Part shown: piece after piece, positions 24,990 through 31,517 of the stretch
Layout: every line of letters starts with the position of its first letter
Numbering within the stretch: the stretch's first letter is position 1
Source: CAZJQD01 sp964548165 [NCBI: uncultured bacterium]
GTDB taxonomy: Bacteria; UBA8481
NCBI GenBank assembly: GCA_964548165.1
Contig: CAZJQD010000038.1
Location: forward strand, 1 to 31,517
Reading direction: 5' to 3'
Length of the DNA: 31,517 nucleotides
Translations under genes and position numbers: made by a program
The notes under the pieces: model-generated
What the model was told of the DNA's origin: nothing
Database searches by the model: none
What the model saw: the letters and a program-made list of their open reading frames with translations, nothing else

Positions 24990-25763
24990 TTAAACGACAA
25001 TCGCTGACCGTCGAATCCATACCATCGAAAGTAGCCGATTGGGCCAATCCGCTCCCGCTGACTCCCGAACCAGCGAGCCTAACGTGATGATACCATCTAT
25101 AGCGGTGGAGCTTCCCGCATCCACCGCCTCTCGCGCTTTCGTCGCCAATTCGGAATGTCGCGACTCTCTAACGGAGACACTGTCACCGACGTCGCTGGCG
25201 AATCGCGATACCAGGAGCACGGCCTCGCGAGGTTCCAGATCGACAGTGGTCATCACGCCACCACTTCGCCCAGCCTCCTCAGTACACTGGAGTTCCGAGA
25301 CTTGTCCCTTCCCTCCCTCGTGCTGGAAACAGACGTCACCCAAGGCCGGCCTTCGCAAGAGAAGAGCTCCACGGTGATTTCGCATGGCCAGCCTGACCCC
25401 GGAGCCTCGTGGACAGACCTCGGCCAGGAGCACCCCCACGTGAGCGAGATGCTCGTGAGTGTTTGAAAGTTCTCGAAAGAGGTCATCGAGGAGTTGAACA
25501 ATGTCGCACCGGAGAATACCCATCGAGCCGATGACGCCTCGGATCCGGGCAGCGACAACCGCGCCCTCGAGTCCCGGCAAATTGACATCGATGAGCGCGA
25601 AGGTACGGACACCATCCGCGTATTCCAGGCACTCGATGAGATTGTTGCCGAGGCGTGGGTCCTCGTCGAGCTGGACGGCTATGTCCCAACCTTCCATGGG
25701 CATGGAAGCCCGCTGGGAGGAACGGCGAAAACCGGGATCGGGCGACAAGTGCTGTCGATTCAG
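24990..25763 (-). CDS. Degenerate SpoIIE/PP2C-like phosphatase domain protein
   Basis: This protein of about 257 residues follows the layout of RsbU/SpoIIE-type PP2C phosphatases. An N-terminal HLSPDP resembles the LLP motif, and EGWDIAVQ stands where PGWEIA is usual. GNNLIECLEYADG stands in the place of GGDFYDVFxLxDG, ALIDVNLPGLEGAVVAARIRG in the place of GDVSGHGxxAA, and LEPREAVLLVSRFASD in the place of LxPGDxLLLYTDG. The first metal-binding Asp (GGD) is Asn and the last (TDG) is changed, so catalytic activity is doubtful. It may be a pseudophosphatase. CTG 25763 overlaps the stop of the 64-residue gene; in-frame TTG 25808 and ATG 25703 are alternatives. It looks like the last gene of the surA operon. 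Confidence 0.55.
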   Translation of the reverse strand: MNRQHLSPDPGFRRSSQRASMPMEGWDIAVQLDEDPRLGNNLIECLEYADGVRTFALIDVNLPGLEGAVVAARIRGVIGSMGILRCDIVQLLDDLFRELSNTHEHLAHVGVLLAEVCPRGSGVRLAMRNHRGALLLRRPALGDVCFQHEGGKGQVSELQCTEEAGRSGGVMTTVDLEPREAVLLVSRFASDVGDSVSVRESRHSELATKAREAVDAGSSTAIDGIITLGSLVRESAGADWPNRLLSMVWIRRSAIVV

Positions 25764-25954
25764 CCCCAGGGGGGTGGGGCTATACCCCCACGACCGCGTC
25801 CCCGGCAACCTGGCGGATTATTCTGACACTTGGCGGAATTCGGCGTGCCGGAGGCGAGCACGTACTCCTCGGGCCGGACGCTCTGGGTGTATCGCGTCAG
25901 GGCCGGCTTCGAGTAACTCCGGGCTCGGTGACCGCTGGAACGCGCAGTTGTCAT
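25760..25954 (-). CDS. 64-residue peptide with YxxPxL motif, possible RiPP precursor-like
   Basis: The ATG at 25954 overlaps the stop of the upstream gene by ATGA (25951-25954), and the TGA at 25760-25762 overlaps the proposed CTG start of the next gene. This bracketing supports a real gene. The N-terminal part is Arg/Ser-rich and contains YSKPALTRY (from Tyr14), matching YxxPxL, the recognition motif of leader peptides of the lasso type, although the Gly that often follows is Thr here. The rest includes TPNSAKCQNNPPG and a Gly/Arg-rich then Pro-rich end, with two cysteines (43 and 50). No PqqD-like, transglutaminase-like or cyclase gene is in view, so maturation is unproven. Confidence 0.5.
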   Translation of the reverse strand: MTTARSSGHRARSYSKPALTRYTQSVRPEEYVLASGTPNSAKCQNNPPGCRGRGRGGIAPPPWG

Positions 25955-26526
25955 AGGTGCAATTGATTGTAGTCGCGAACCGGCGCGATGCAAGGGGGGG
26001 TAAGGCCCCAGGCGACCTCGAACGAGACCCGGTAAGACCAGGCCAGTCTCACTAGTGCCCGCAAAGCGCCGGCTCCGGGGGTTCCCCCGTGGCGCCCCTC
26101 CGCGGCGACGATGCCAACCGCGAGCCCGGAATTCGATGCGTTCGCCAGCGCGGTCAGTGCGGCGGCGAGCGATCCCGCGCATCCTGATTCCTCATCATGA
26201 GCCGCCATGAGGTCCGGAAGAGTTGCAGGCATAGCCTGACTGCGGCCGCTGAAGACGGGCGTAACCACGCGGCGGACCCCCGCCTCTTTGAGCGGCCCCC
26301 AGGCTTCAGGCTCTCCAGGCAAGACACCCGAGAACAGCTCCCAGGCCCGCCGAGGGCGCCCAGCGAGCTCGCGGGCGAGATGGGGCCGCCAGCCGATGAC
26401 ACGGACCACGAGGGCATCCTCGTCGAAGGCTACGGGACAACCAGGGCAGGCGTAGGCGCAGGTCCCATGGCCCAGTCGGCCGACTCGGTCGGCCTCGGCC
26501 AGGACATCCGCAGCCTGCTCCTTCAC
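25951..26526 (-). CDS. Unknown 191-residue protein coupled to ksgA
   Basis: The GTG at 26526 overlaps the ksgA stop as GTGA (26523-26526), so it is translated with ksgA. The soluble, alpha/beta-looking protein has an N-terminal cysteine group CAYACPGC (Cys23, 27, 30), which could bind metal. Residues of about 30-160 (VAFDEDALVVRVIGW, LKEAGVRRVVTPVFSG, AALTALANASNSGLAV) have the rhythm of a GAF domain, but similarity is too weak to assert. It stands where apaG would be in the enterobacterial surA-pdxA-ksgA-apaG order but shows no ApaG features. Its function is unknown; the downstream genes suggest a signalling or peptide-related role. Confidence 0.6.
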   Translation of the reverse strand: MKEQAADVLAEADRVGRLGHGTCAYACPGCPVAFDEDALVVRVIGWRPHLARELAGRPRRAWELFSGVLPGEPEAWGPLKEAGVRRVVTPVFSGRSQAMPATLPDLMAAHDEESGCAGSLAAALTALANASNSGLAVGIVAAEGRHGGTPGAGALRALVRLAWSYRVSFEVAWGLTPPCIAPVRDYNQLHL

Positions 26527-27353
26527 GAGACTCCCTCCGGTCGGCGCTCTGTCGCATCCTGACAAGCGGCGCCGGCTTCGGCCGCCGCCGCCGCAACCCA
26601 ATCGTCCACGGCCACAGTCTCGGGTCGGCGTCCGATCTCGATACCTCGCTGACACAGAGTCTCAAGCGCCACGGGGTGTGCGGCCAGGGCGTTGCGCAGG
26701 GTCTTGCGTCGCGCGGAGAAGGCATCGCGCAGGAGCGAACGCAAGGTGGCGGGCCGGGATCCCCTGCGCGGCTCCAGGCGAACGACCGCGGAGGAGACGC
26801 GGGGCTGCGGCCAGAACGCGGAGGAGGAGAGGCGCTTCACGACGCTGACCGTGGCCGCGGCCTGGGCCGCTATCGAGAGGCCGCCGTATTCGCCGGTCCC
26901 CGGCTTGGCCGCCATGCGGGCCGCCACTTCCGCCTGGATCGTGATAATCATCCGCGACCAGCGGATCTCGCCATCCAGGAAGCGAAAGAGCGCGGGGGTG
27001 GTGATGGCGTATGGCAGGTTGGAGACCATGAGCCAGGGTTCCGGCGCCGTGAACCGTTCCGCCGCAACATGCAGAAAGTCCTCGAAGATCACCTCCACGT
27101 TGCTCCTTCCCCGCAGAGTCTCCCTTAAGACGGGCTCCAGGCGCCGCGCGACCTCGATCGCCAGGACGCGCCGCGATGTGGCTGCCAGTGCCGCCGTCAG
27201 GGTGCCGCACCCGGGGCCGATCTCCAGGACATCCCGCCCAGCGGGCTCGGCCGCCGCAAGGATCGCGGCGACCGCCCCGGCATCGCAGAGAAAGTTCTGG
27301 CCGAGAGCGGAGGAGACCTTGTAGTCGTGGCGCGCAAGGAGCTCCTTGAGCAC
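26523..27353 (-). CDS. rsmA: 16S rRNA (adenine1518/1519-N6) dimethyltransferase
   Basis: KsgA/RsmA dimethylates two adjacent adenines near the 3' end of 16S rRNA during late assembly of the small ribosomal subunit. Family landmarks are SALGQNFLCD, the SAM-binding VLEIGPGCGTLTAAL, IEVARRLEP, and the catalytic NLPY in MVSNLPYAITTPAL. FWPQPRVSSAVVRLEP is the usual C-terminal signature. The GTG at 27353 is the nearest canonical start. CTG at 27368 (after GAGGG), or CTG at 27419, which overlaps the pdxA stop as CTGA, would add residues like TSPAVLKELL that resemble the Bacillus protein. It lies between pdxA and the unknown gene in one operon. Confidence 0.94.
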   Translation of the reverse strand: MLKELLARHDYKVSSALGQNFLCDAGAVAAILAAAEPAGRDVLEIGPGCGTLTAALAATSRRVLAIEVARRLEPVLRETLRGRSNVEVIFEDFLHVAAERFTAPEPWLMVSNLPYAITTPALFRFLDGEIRWSRMIITIQAEVAARMAAKPGTGEYGGLSIAAQAAATVSVVKRLSSSAFWPQPRVSSAVVRLEPRRGSRPATLRSLLRDAFSARRKTLRNALAAHPVALETLCQRGIEIGRRPETVAVDDWVAAAAAEAGAACQDATERRPEGVS

Positions 27354-27415
27354 CGCCGGTGACGTCAGTCGCGGCGAACCCTCGGTGTTATGATCCGCTG
27401 CGGTACTGGTCGGCT

Positions 27416-28399
27416 TCAGGCCGCGGACCGCCGCTGGGCAAGCTCGATCGCGAGGTCGACGGCCGCCGTCATGCTCCCGGGATCCGCCGCCCACCGACTC
27501 GCGATGTCGAACGCGGTCCCGTGATCGGGCGAGGTGCGAATGATGGGCAGGCCCATCGTGACATTGACGCCGCGTCCCGAGGTGAGGGCCTTGAAGGGGG
27601 CGAGCCCCTGGTCGTGATACATGGCCAGGATCAGGTCGAAGCGGCGACGCAGGCGAGGCGAGAAGATCGCGTCTCCCGGGAGCGGTCCCTCGACGTGAAT
27701 CCCATCGGCTCGCGCGTCCTCGACGGCGGGGGCGATCTCGTCGAGGTCCTCCCTCCCGATTCTCCCCCCCTCGCCGGCATGAGGGTTCAAGCCGCAGATC
27801 CCGATCCGGGGTTCCGCGATACCAAAGCGGTCGCTGAGATCGCGCACCACCGTCCGCGCGATCTCCAGGATCCTCTCGCGGCGGATGAGCGGTGGGACCT
27901 GGGCGATCGGCTTGTGAATCGTCGCGAGCGCAACGCGGAGCGTCTCCCCGGAGGACTCGGTCCCCGCGAATCCCATCACGACATGAGGGGGCGGCAGGCG
28001 GGGATGAGCGCGAGCGCAGAGATCGGCGAGGAACTCGGTGTGCCCCGGATCATGAAAGCCCGCCAGCGACCAGGCCGTCTTCGATATTGGGCCCGTCACG
28101 AGCGCATCAAGGGCGCCCTCGAGCGCCAGGGCGGCCCCGCGCTCCACGGCCAGGTGCGACGCCTCCCCGGTCTCCGGCGCGGCCTGGCCGGCGGCCAGCC
28201 AGCGAACATCGAGCGGGCCGGTATCGAGGATCGCGAAGCGGGATTCGATGCCGAGGAGAGCCGCGGCCGATGCGATGATGCCGGCAGGCCCGATGACCGT
28301 GAAGTCAGCGTCGGTGCGGCCGGACAATGCCCGTAGCGCCACTTCCGGCCCCACGCCAGCTACGTCCCCGACGGAGACGCCGATGCGCGGGAGCGACAT
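27416..28399 (-). CDS. pdxA: 4-hydroxythreonine-4-phosphate dehydrogenase
   Basis: PdxA oxidises 4-phosphohydroxy-L-threonine in the DXP-dependent route to pyridoxal phosphate. The 327-residue protein has the N-terminal GVSVGDVAGVGPEV (usually GDPAGIGPE; here Val replaces Pro) and VTGPISKTAW. The three metal-binding histidines are His162 (ATIHKP), His207 (NPHAGEGG) and His262 (YHDQGLAPFK); GHTEFLA and the C-terminal TSPDHGTAFDIA also match. The ATG at 28399 shares one base with the surA stop. Coupling with surA and ksgA is a widely conserved gene order. Confidence 0.95.
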   Translation of the reverse strand: MSLPRIGVSVGDVAGVGPEVALRALSGRTDADFTVIGPAGIIASAAALLGIESRFAILDTGPLDVRWLAAGQAAPETGEASHLAVERGAALALEGALDALVTGPISKTAWSLAGFHDPGHTEFLADLCARAHPRLPPPHVVMGFAGTESSGETLRVALATIHKPIAQVPPLIRRERILEIARTVVRDLSDRFGIAEPRIGICGLNPHAGEGGRIGREDLDEIAPAVEDARADGIHVEGPLPGDAIFSPRLRRRFDLILAMYHDQGLAPFKALTSGRGVNVTMGLPIIRTSPDHGTAFDIASRWAADPGSMTAAVDLAIELAQRRSAA

Positions 28400-29361
28400 C
28401 AGTTGAGCGGGATGGCGTCCTCGCGGATCTCGACGTAGGAGCGCTCGCGGACGCCCTGCACGTAGTCCTCGAAGAGCGCATCGAAACGCGATGAAAATAT
28501 CTCGTTGGAAATCCGATCCCGGAGATCCTCGGTGAGCTCAGGGAGCTCGGCGCCACGGCGTTCCAGGAGTTGGATCACGTGCCAGCCGAAGCGCGTCTTG
28601 ACGGGCTGGGAAATCTCGTTGGGCGTGCGCATCGCGAAAGCGACCTGCTCGAAGGCGAGAACGAGCGTGCCACGGCGCATCCAGCCGAGATCGGCGGCCT
28701 CGATGGCCTCAGCCTCACGCCCCACGACGTCGAAGTCGTCGCCGCGCACGAGGCGTGCGCGAACGGAGTTGGCCGTGACGGAGTCTCCAACGAGGATGTG
28801 ACGGACGCGCACCTCGTCGCCGCGCCTCTGCCAGGCCTCGACGACATCGCTGTCGCTGATCCGGATCTTGCGCCGGATCTCGCGATCGATGAGCTTCTGG
28901 CGGAGGAGCTGCGCCTCGGAGGTCTGGCGGTAGCGCTCGCGAAGCCTCTGGGGCGTGGTGAACTGCGAGGCCAGGGCGCGCTCGAACGCCTGCTCGTCGG
29001 CGAACTGCGCCTTCATGCGATCGACGGCGGACGTCGTCGCCTCCTCGATCTCAGCCGGTGTCGTGGTGATGCCACGGCGCTTGGCCTCCTGCAACAGCAG
29101 CGCATCGATGACAAGGCGATCAAGGACCTGGTCGGCCAGCGATTCTCGCTCCTCGGGGCCCAGGCTCTCGATGCCTCGGCCGCTGCGGGCCGCGGCCACC
29201 CGCATTTCTTCAATGAGCTGGGTATAGGTGACGATATCCGCGTCGACGACCGCCACGATCCAGTCGACGGGCCGAAGCTCGGCGCGGACCGGGAGCAGGA
29301 GGACGACGAGGAGAAGGACGGGGAGGCAAAGGGCAAGGACCCGGCGAAGAAGAGCGTTCAT
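28399..29361 (-). CDS. surA: SurA-like periplasmic chaperone / peptidyl-prolyl isomerase
   Basis: This 320-residue exported protein has a signal peptide (hydrophobic residues 7-26, ending near VRA), a SurA N-terminal chaperone domain (about 30-175: VDWIVAVVDADIVTYTQLIEEM, LADQVLDRLVIDALLLQEAKRRGI) and one parvulin domain (about 180-270: VRVRHILVGD, DLGWMRRGTLVLAFEQVAFAM, TRFGWHVIQLLERR). SurA helps outer-membrane proteins fold in the periplasm. There is one parvulin domain, where the E. coli protein has two. The ATG at 29361 lies 7 nt after a TATCCT box, with no ribosome binding site. First gene of the surA-pdxA-ksgA operon. Confidence 0.9.
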   Translation of the reverse strand: MNALLRRVLALCLPVLLLVVLLLPVRAELRPVDWIVAVVDADIVTYTQLIEEMRVAAARSGRGIESLGPEERESLADQVLDRLVIDALLLQEAKRRGITTTPAEIEEATTSAVDRMKAQFADEQAFERALASQFTTPQRLRERYRQTSEAQLLRQKLIDREIRRKIRISDSDVVEAWQRRGDEVRVRHILVGDSVTANSVRARLVRGDDFDVVGREAEAIEAADLGWMRRGTLVLAFEQVAFAMRTPNEISQPVKTRFGWHVIQLLERRGAELPELTEDLRDRISNEIFSSRFDALFEDYVQGVRERSYVEIREDAIPLN

Positions 29362-29368
29362 CGCGGAA

Positions 29369-29397
29369 AGGATACGGCAAAAGGCGAGGCGAGAAAA
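29369..29397 (-). promoter_or_regulatory. Leaderless-type promoter of the surA operon
   Basis: On the minus strand, TATCCT (29369-29374) ends 7 nt before the surA ATG. A weak -35 TTTTCT (29392-29397) is at 17-bp spacing. Confidence 0.45.
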
Positions 29398-29424
29398 GCG
29401 CGGCGGGCGATCAGGCCCGGGAGC

Positions 29425-30084
29425 CTAGGCCTTGACCCCGGGCGTGAAGTAGGTGTTGGCGTCCGTGGCGATGCGAATGGACTCGGAGGGCCGAGGCCGC
29501 GGCCGCTCGCCGCGAATCATCTTCTGAACCTCCATGATCCCATCGATGAGCGCCTCGGGCCGGGGGGGACAACCGCCGACGTAGACGTCGACGGGAATGA
29601 CCCGGTCCACGCCCTGGACGACGTTGTAGACGCGGTACATCCCTCCGGTGGAGGCGCAGACGCCCATGGCGATCACCCACTTGGGCTCCGCCATCTGGTC
29701 ATAGAGCTGCTTGACGACATGAGCCATCTTCTTGTTGACCGTGCCGGCGACGATCATGAGGTCCGCCTGGCGAGGGGACGCGCGGAAGACCTCGGAACCG
29801 AACCGGGAAAGATCGTAGCGCGGATCCATGGTGGCCATCATCTCGATGGCGCAACAGGCCAGGCCGAACGTGAGCGGCCAGAGGGAATTGGAGCGACACC
29901 AATTCACGGCATCATCGAGACGCAGAAGGCGGATACCGGGCGCCATGTCCCGGTCGTGCACGCCATCACGCTGGGGAACGCCGGGATCCGGCCCCGGCAA
30001 CACAGGAGCAAATCCCCAGTCGGCACCTGCAGATGCGGTCCCGGAGACCAATCCACCGGGAACCGATGCATTCTCAGCTATCAT
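29425..30084 (-). CDS. nuoB: NADH-quinone oxidoreductase subunit B, stand-alone
   Basis: NuoB carries the N2 [4Fe-4S] cluster that passes electrons from complex I to quinone at the membrane surface. The four ligands are present: Cys77 and Cys78 ([10 protein letters not shown]), Cys143 ([10 protein letters not shown]) and Cys172 ([11 protein letters not shown]). The 219-residue protein has an N-terminal extension of about 55 residues before the conserved [14 protein letters not shown]. The ATG at 30084 is chosen because a TATACT box lies 6 nt upstream; a longer frame to 30168 has no support. No other nuo gene is adjacent: surA lies downstream and tRNA-Gln upstream. It may be an extra or separated complex I subunit. 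Confidence 0.93.
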   Translation of the reverse strand: MIAENASVPGGLVSGTASAGADWGFAPVLPGPDPGVPQRDGVHDRDMAPGIRLLRLDDAVNWCRSNSLWPLTFGLACCAIEMMATMDPRYDLSRFGSEVFRASPRQADLMIVAGTVNKKMAHVVKQLYDQMAEPKWVIAMGVCASTGGMYRVYNVVQGVDRVIPVDVYVGGCPPRPEALIDGIMEVQKMIRGERPRPRPSESIRIATDANTYFTPGVKA

Positions 30085-30090
30085 GCGCGA

Positions 30091-30120
30091 AGTATATCCG
30101 CTCCCGACACCGTCGAACAA
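30091..30120 (-). promoter_or_regulatory. Leaderless-type promoter of nuoB
   Basis: On the minus strand, TTGTTC (30115-30120), an 18-bp spacer and TATACT (30091-30096; 5 of 6 to consensus) end 6 nt before the ATG at 30084. Confidence 0.6.
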
Positions 30121-30169
30121 GCCGGGGCCGTAACACCAGCCCGAGCCGTCACACTTCCACGTTGACACC

Positions 30170-30186
30170 GACCGCTCCGAGCGGTC
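30170..30186. repeat. Short perfect inverted repeat upstream of nuoB
   Basis: gaccgct (30170-30176) and agcggtc (30180-30186) form a perfect 7-bp inverted repeat around ccg. A TTGACA at 30162-30167 adjoins it. There is no T run on either side, so it is not a terminator; it could be an operator between nuoB and tRNA-Gln. Confidence 0.4.
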
Positions 30187-30225
30187 TCCCTGCCAGAGAA
30201 CAATCGCCGCCCCCGCATTTTCCTG

Positions 30226-30253
30226 TTCCCATTCTCCCCAACGTCTTTAAAAT
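30226..30253 (+). promoter_or_regulatory. Probable promoter of tRNA-Gln
   Basis: TAAAAT (30248-30253; 5 of 6 to the -10 consensus) lies 11 nt before the tRNA, with TTCCCA (30226-30231) at 16-bp spacing as a weak -35. Confidence 0.45.
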
Positions 30254-30264
30254 GGTTCACCCCT

Positions 30265-30338
30265 TGGGGGATCGTCCAACGGCAGGACAACGGACTCTGA
30301 CTCCGTTTATCTAGGTTCGAATCCTAGTCCCCCAGCCA
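30265..30338 (+). tRNA. tRNA-Gln (anticodon CTG)
   Basis: The acceptor arms tggggga (30265-30271) and tccccca (30328-30334) pair fully, followed by G73 and an encoded CCA (30336-30338). The anticodon stem acgga/tccgt holds loop ctctgac, anticodon CTG. The T-arm is ctagg-ttcgaat-cctag. The 3' end overlaps the recombinase gene on the other strand. Confidence 0.96.
30324..30338. other. Probable attachment site core in the tRNA-Gln 3' end
   Basis: The last codons and TAG stop of the recombinase lie inside the tRNA 3' end, the usual layout when an element has inserted into a tRNA gene and restored it. The distal copy of the repeat would lie beyond the right edge, so the exact core cannot be defined here. 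Confidence 0.4.
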
Positions 30339-31517
30339 TGCAGGATGGAGGCCGGAATTGGCTTCTCCTGGGAGTGGATTCTGTTTTTCTTCCTCGATGG
30401 TGCGGGCCAGAGAATCAAAGGGTTCGGAGAATTTTGTCTTCAGCTGGCCTGAGAGAATGGTCGGGTTAGAACAGATCAAACGGAGAATTTTGCGTTTCTC
30501 GACGGTGGTGCCTGCAACGAAAAGATTCTGAGCGCGGCGCGCGAGTTGGAACAGTTGGACGGCGGTGTCGGCGTAATTGCGGTCGGCGGCCTTCTGAGCG
30601 GCGAGCTGTGCATCGAGGCGATCCTGCTCCTGTCGGCGCTTCTGGACCTCGGCCTCGTATTGTTCCCGCGTGAGCTGGCCGTCGACGTGGATGTCGAGGA
30701 GTCGATGGAGTTGCTGGTCGATGCGCTCACGCGCTTCGGTCAGCCGCTCGATCCGCTCCCGGTGGAACTTCTCCTCGTCCGCGTGACTGGCTCGGATCCG
30801 GGCGGCGACCTGCTCTAGCGTCGCCTCGCTGAAGTTCAGCTTCATGAGTTCGGCCGCGAATTGATGCGTGAGGTTCTCCTCCCTCACCGGCTTCTCGCAG
30901 CGGTTGCGGCAGCGGTAATAGATATAGCGACCCTTTCCGGATTGTCCGCGCTGAAGGTCTCCGACGATGGCGTTGCCGCAGTGGGAGCAGGTCATGAGGC
31001 CGGCGAAGGTATGGAAGTGACGCTGGTAGCCAACGACCTTGCGCGGTTCCTCGTGAGGCTTTCCTTTGACCCGCCGGAGTTGCTCCGCGACGCGCTCGAA
31101 GAGTTCGCGGGAGATGATGGGCTCGTGGTTGCCCTTGATGCGCGCTCCGCGCCAGTCGAACTCGCCGTAGTAGACCGGGAACTTCAGGAGGGTGTGGAGG
31201 GCCGAGTGCGTCATGGGACGGCCGAAGCGCGAACGCATACCACGCTCGGAAACGAGGCGCGCCAGGGTCATCAGGGAACAACCGCCGGTAGCGTATTGCT
31301 CGAAGGCGAATCGAACGATGGGGGCCATCACTTCATCAATGACAAGCATCCTGTTCACCAAGCGATAGCCCATCGGCGGCTTCCAGGGATAAATTCCGCG
31401 CTGGGCCTTGGCGTCGAGCCCCTTCTTCACCTTGTCCGAGAGATCGACGTTGTGAAACTCGGCGAAGACCATCATCTGTTTGAAGAGAAGCCACTCGCCG
31501 GGCGAGGACTTGGCCGA
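30324..31517 (-). CDS. Large serine recombinase (resolvase/invertase family), N-terminus outside window
   Basis: This is a site-specific DNA recombinase. The frame is open to the right edge; the first visible codons (SPGEWLLFKQMMVFAEFHN) belong to the end of the resolvase catalytic domain, so the catalytic Ser lies outside. Next come the Recombinase domain (GIYPWKPPMGYRLV to about LKFPVYYGEFDWRG), a zinc ribbon (CSHCGNAIVG, then YYRCRNRCEK) and a long coiled coil (about 90 residues, ERLTEARERIDQQLHRLLD), the order typical of large serine integrases. It ends LHPAWLGD with its stop inside tRNA-Gln. It probably belongs to a genomic island extending to the right. Confidence 0.92.
   Translation of the reverse strand, partial: SAKSSPGEWLLFKQMMVFAEFHNVDLSDKVKKGLDAKAQRGIYPWKPPMGYRLVNRMLVIDEVMAPIVRFAFEQYATGGCSLMTLARLVSERGMRSRFGRPMTHSALHTLLKFPVYYGEFDWRGARIKGNHEPIISRELFERVAEQLRRVKGKPHEEPRKVVGYQRHFHTFAGLMTCSHCGNAIVGDLQRGQSGKGRYIYYRCRNRCEKPVREENLTHQFAAELMKLNFSEATLEQVAARIRASHADEEKFHRERIERLTEARERIDQQLHRLLDIHVDGQLTREQYEAEVQKRRQEQDRLDAQLAAQKAADRNYADTAVQLFQLARRAQNLFVAGTTVEKRKILRLICSNPTILSGQLKTKFSEPFDSLARTIEEEKQNPLPGEANSGLHPAWLGD

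Noticed and set aside
25253-25615. 120-codon minus-strand frame inside the PP2C-like gene
   Set aside because: It is Ser-rich, in a different frame, and the competing frame aligns with PP2C blocks along its length.
28570-30165. 531-codon open frame on the + strand
   Set aside because: It is antisense to surA and nuoB, both clearly real.

Overview
This 31.5 kb window is GC-rich bacterial chromosome, densely packed on both strands. The contents point to a diderm (Gram-negative) bacterium: a SurA-type periplasmic isomerase, a lipoprotein with a lipobox, nucleotide-sugar epimerases and glycosyltransferases, FapA, and protoporphyrin-dependent heme synthesis. The mix would suit Acidobacteriota or a related high-GC candidate phylum, but nothing here fixes the phylum. 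Several genes appear to be transcribed leaderless, from a TAnnnT-like -10 box ending 6 nt before the start codon.

Layout. (1) 1-4.7 kb: the 3' part of enolase with a strong terminator, a PilZ protein, a small membrane protein, tRNA-Pro(TGG), a class I aminotransferase, tRNA-Met(CAT), a membrane-anchored FecR-domain protein, and initiator tRNA-fMet. (2) 4.8-15.8 kb: a long + strand operon, SDR reductase - hemE - small membrane protein - hemN - (26-codon mini-ORF) - hemY - trkA - trkH - hemH - GT-C-like membrane protein. It covers uroporphyrinogen III to protoheme, with the TrkAH potassium uptake genes embedded. (3) 15.8-16.7 kb: a lipoprotein joining a FecR domain to a GspG-like C-terminus. 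(4) 16.9-18.4 kb, minus strand: epimerase and family 2 glycosyltransferase. (5) 18.5-23.7 kb, minus strand: fapA - family 4 uracil-DNA glycosylase - priA. (6) 23.8-24.9 kb, minus strand: excisionase-type HTH protein and M23 peptidase. (7) 25.0-29.4 kb, minus strand: surA - pdxA - ksgA, a classic order, followed by three coupled accessory genes: an unknown 191-residue protein, a 64-residue peptide with a YxxPxL motif, and a degenerate SpoIIE/PP2C-like protein. (8) 29.4-30.1 kb: a stand-alone nuoB. (9) 30.3 kb to the right edge: tRNA-Gln(CTG), with the stop codon of a large serine recombinase inside its 3' end, marking the edge of an integrated element that continues beyond the window.

The best candidates for something undescribed are the three genes after ksgA (24,990-26,526) and the translational and transcriptional start architecture: leaderless promoters, NTGA overlaps including apparent CTG starts, and a coupled mini-ORF in the heme operon. 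Functions of the unknown genes are inference. No database search was possible.
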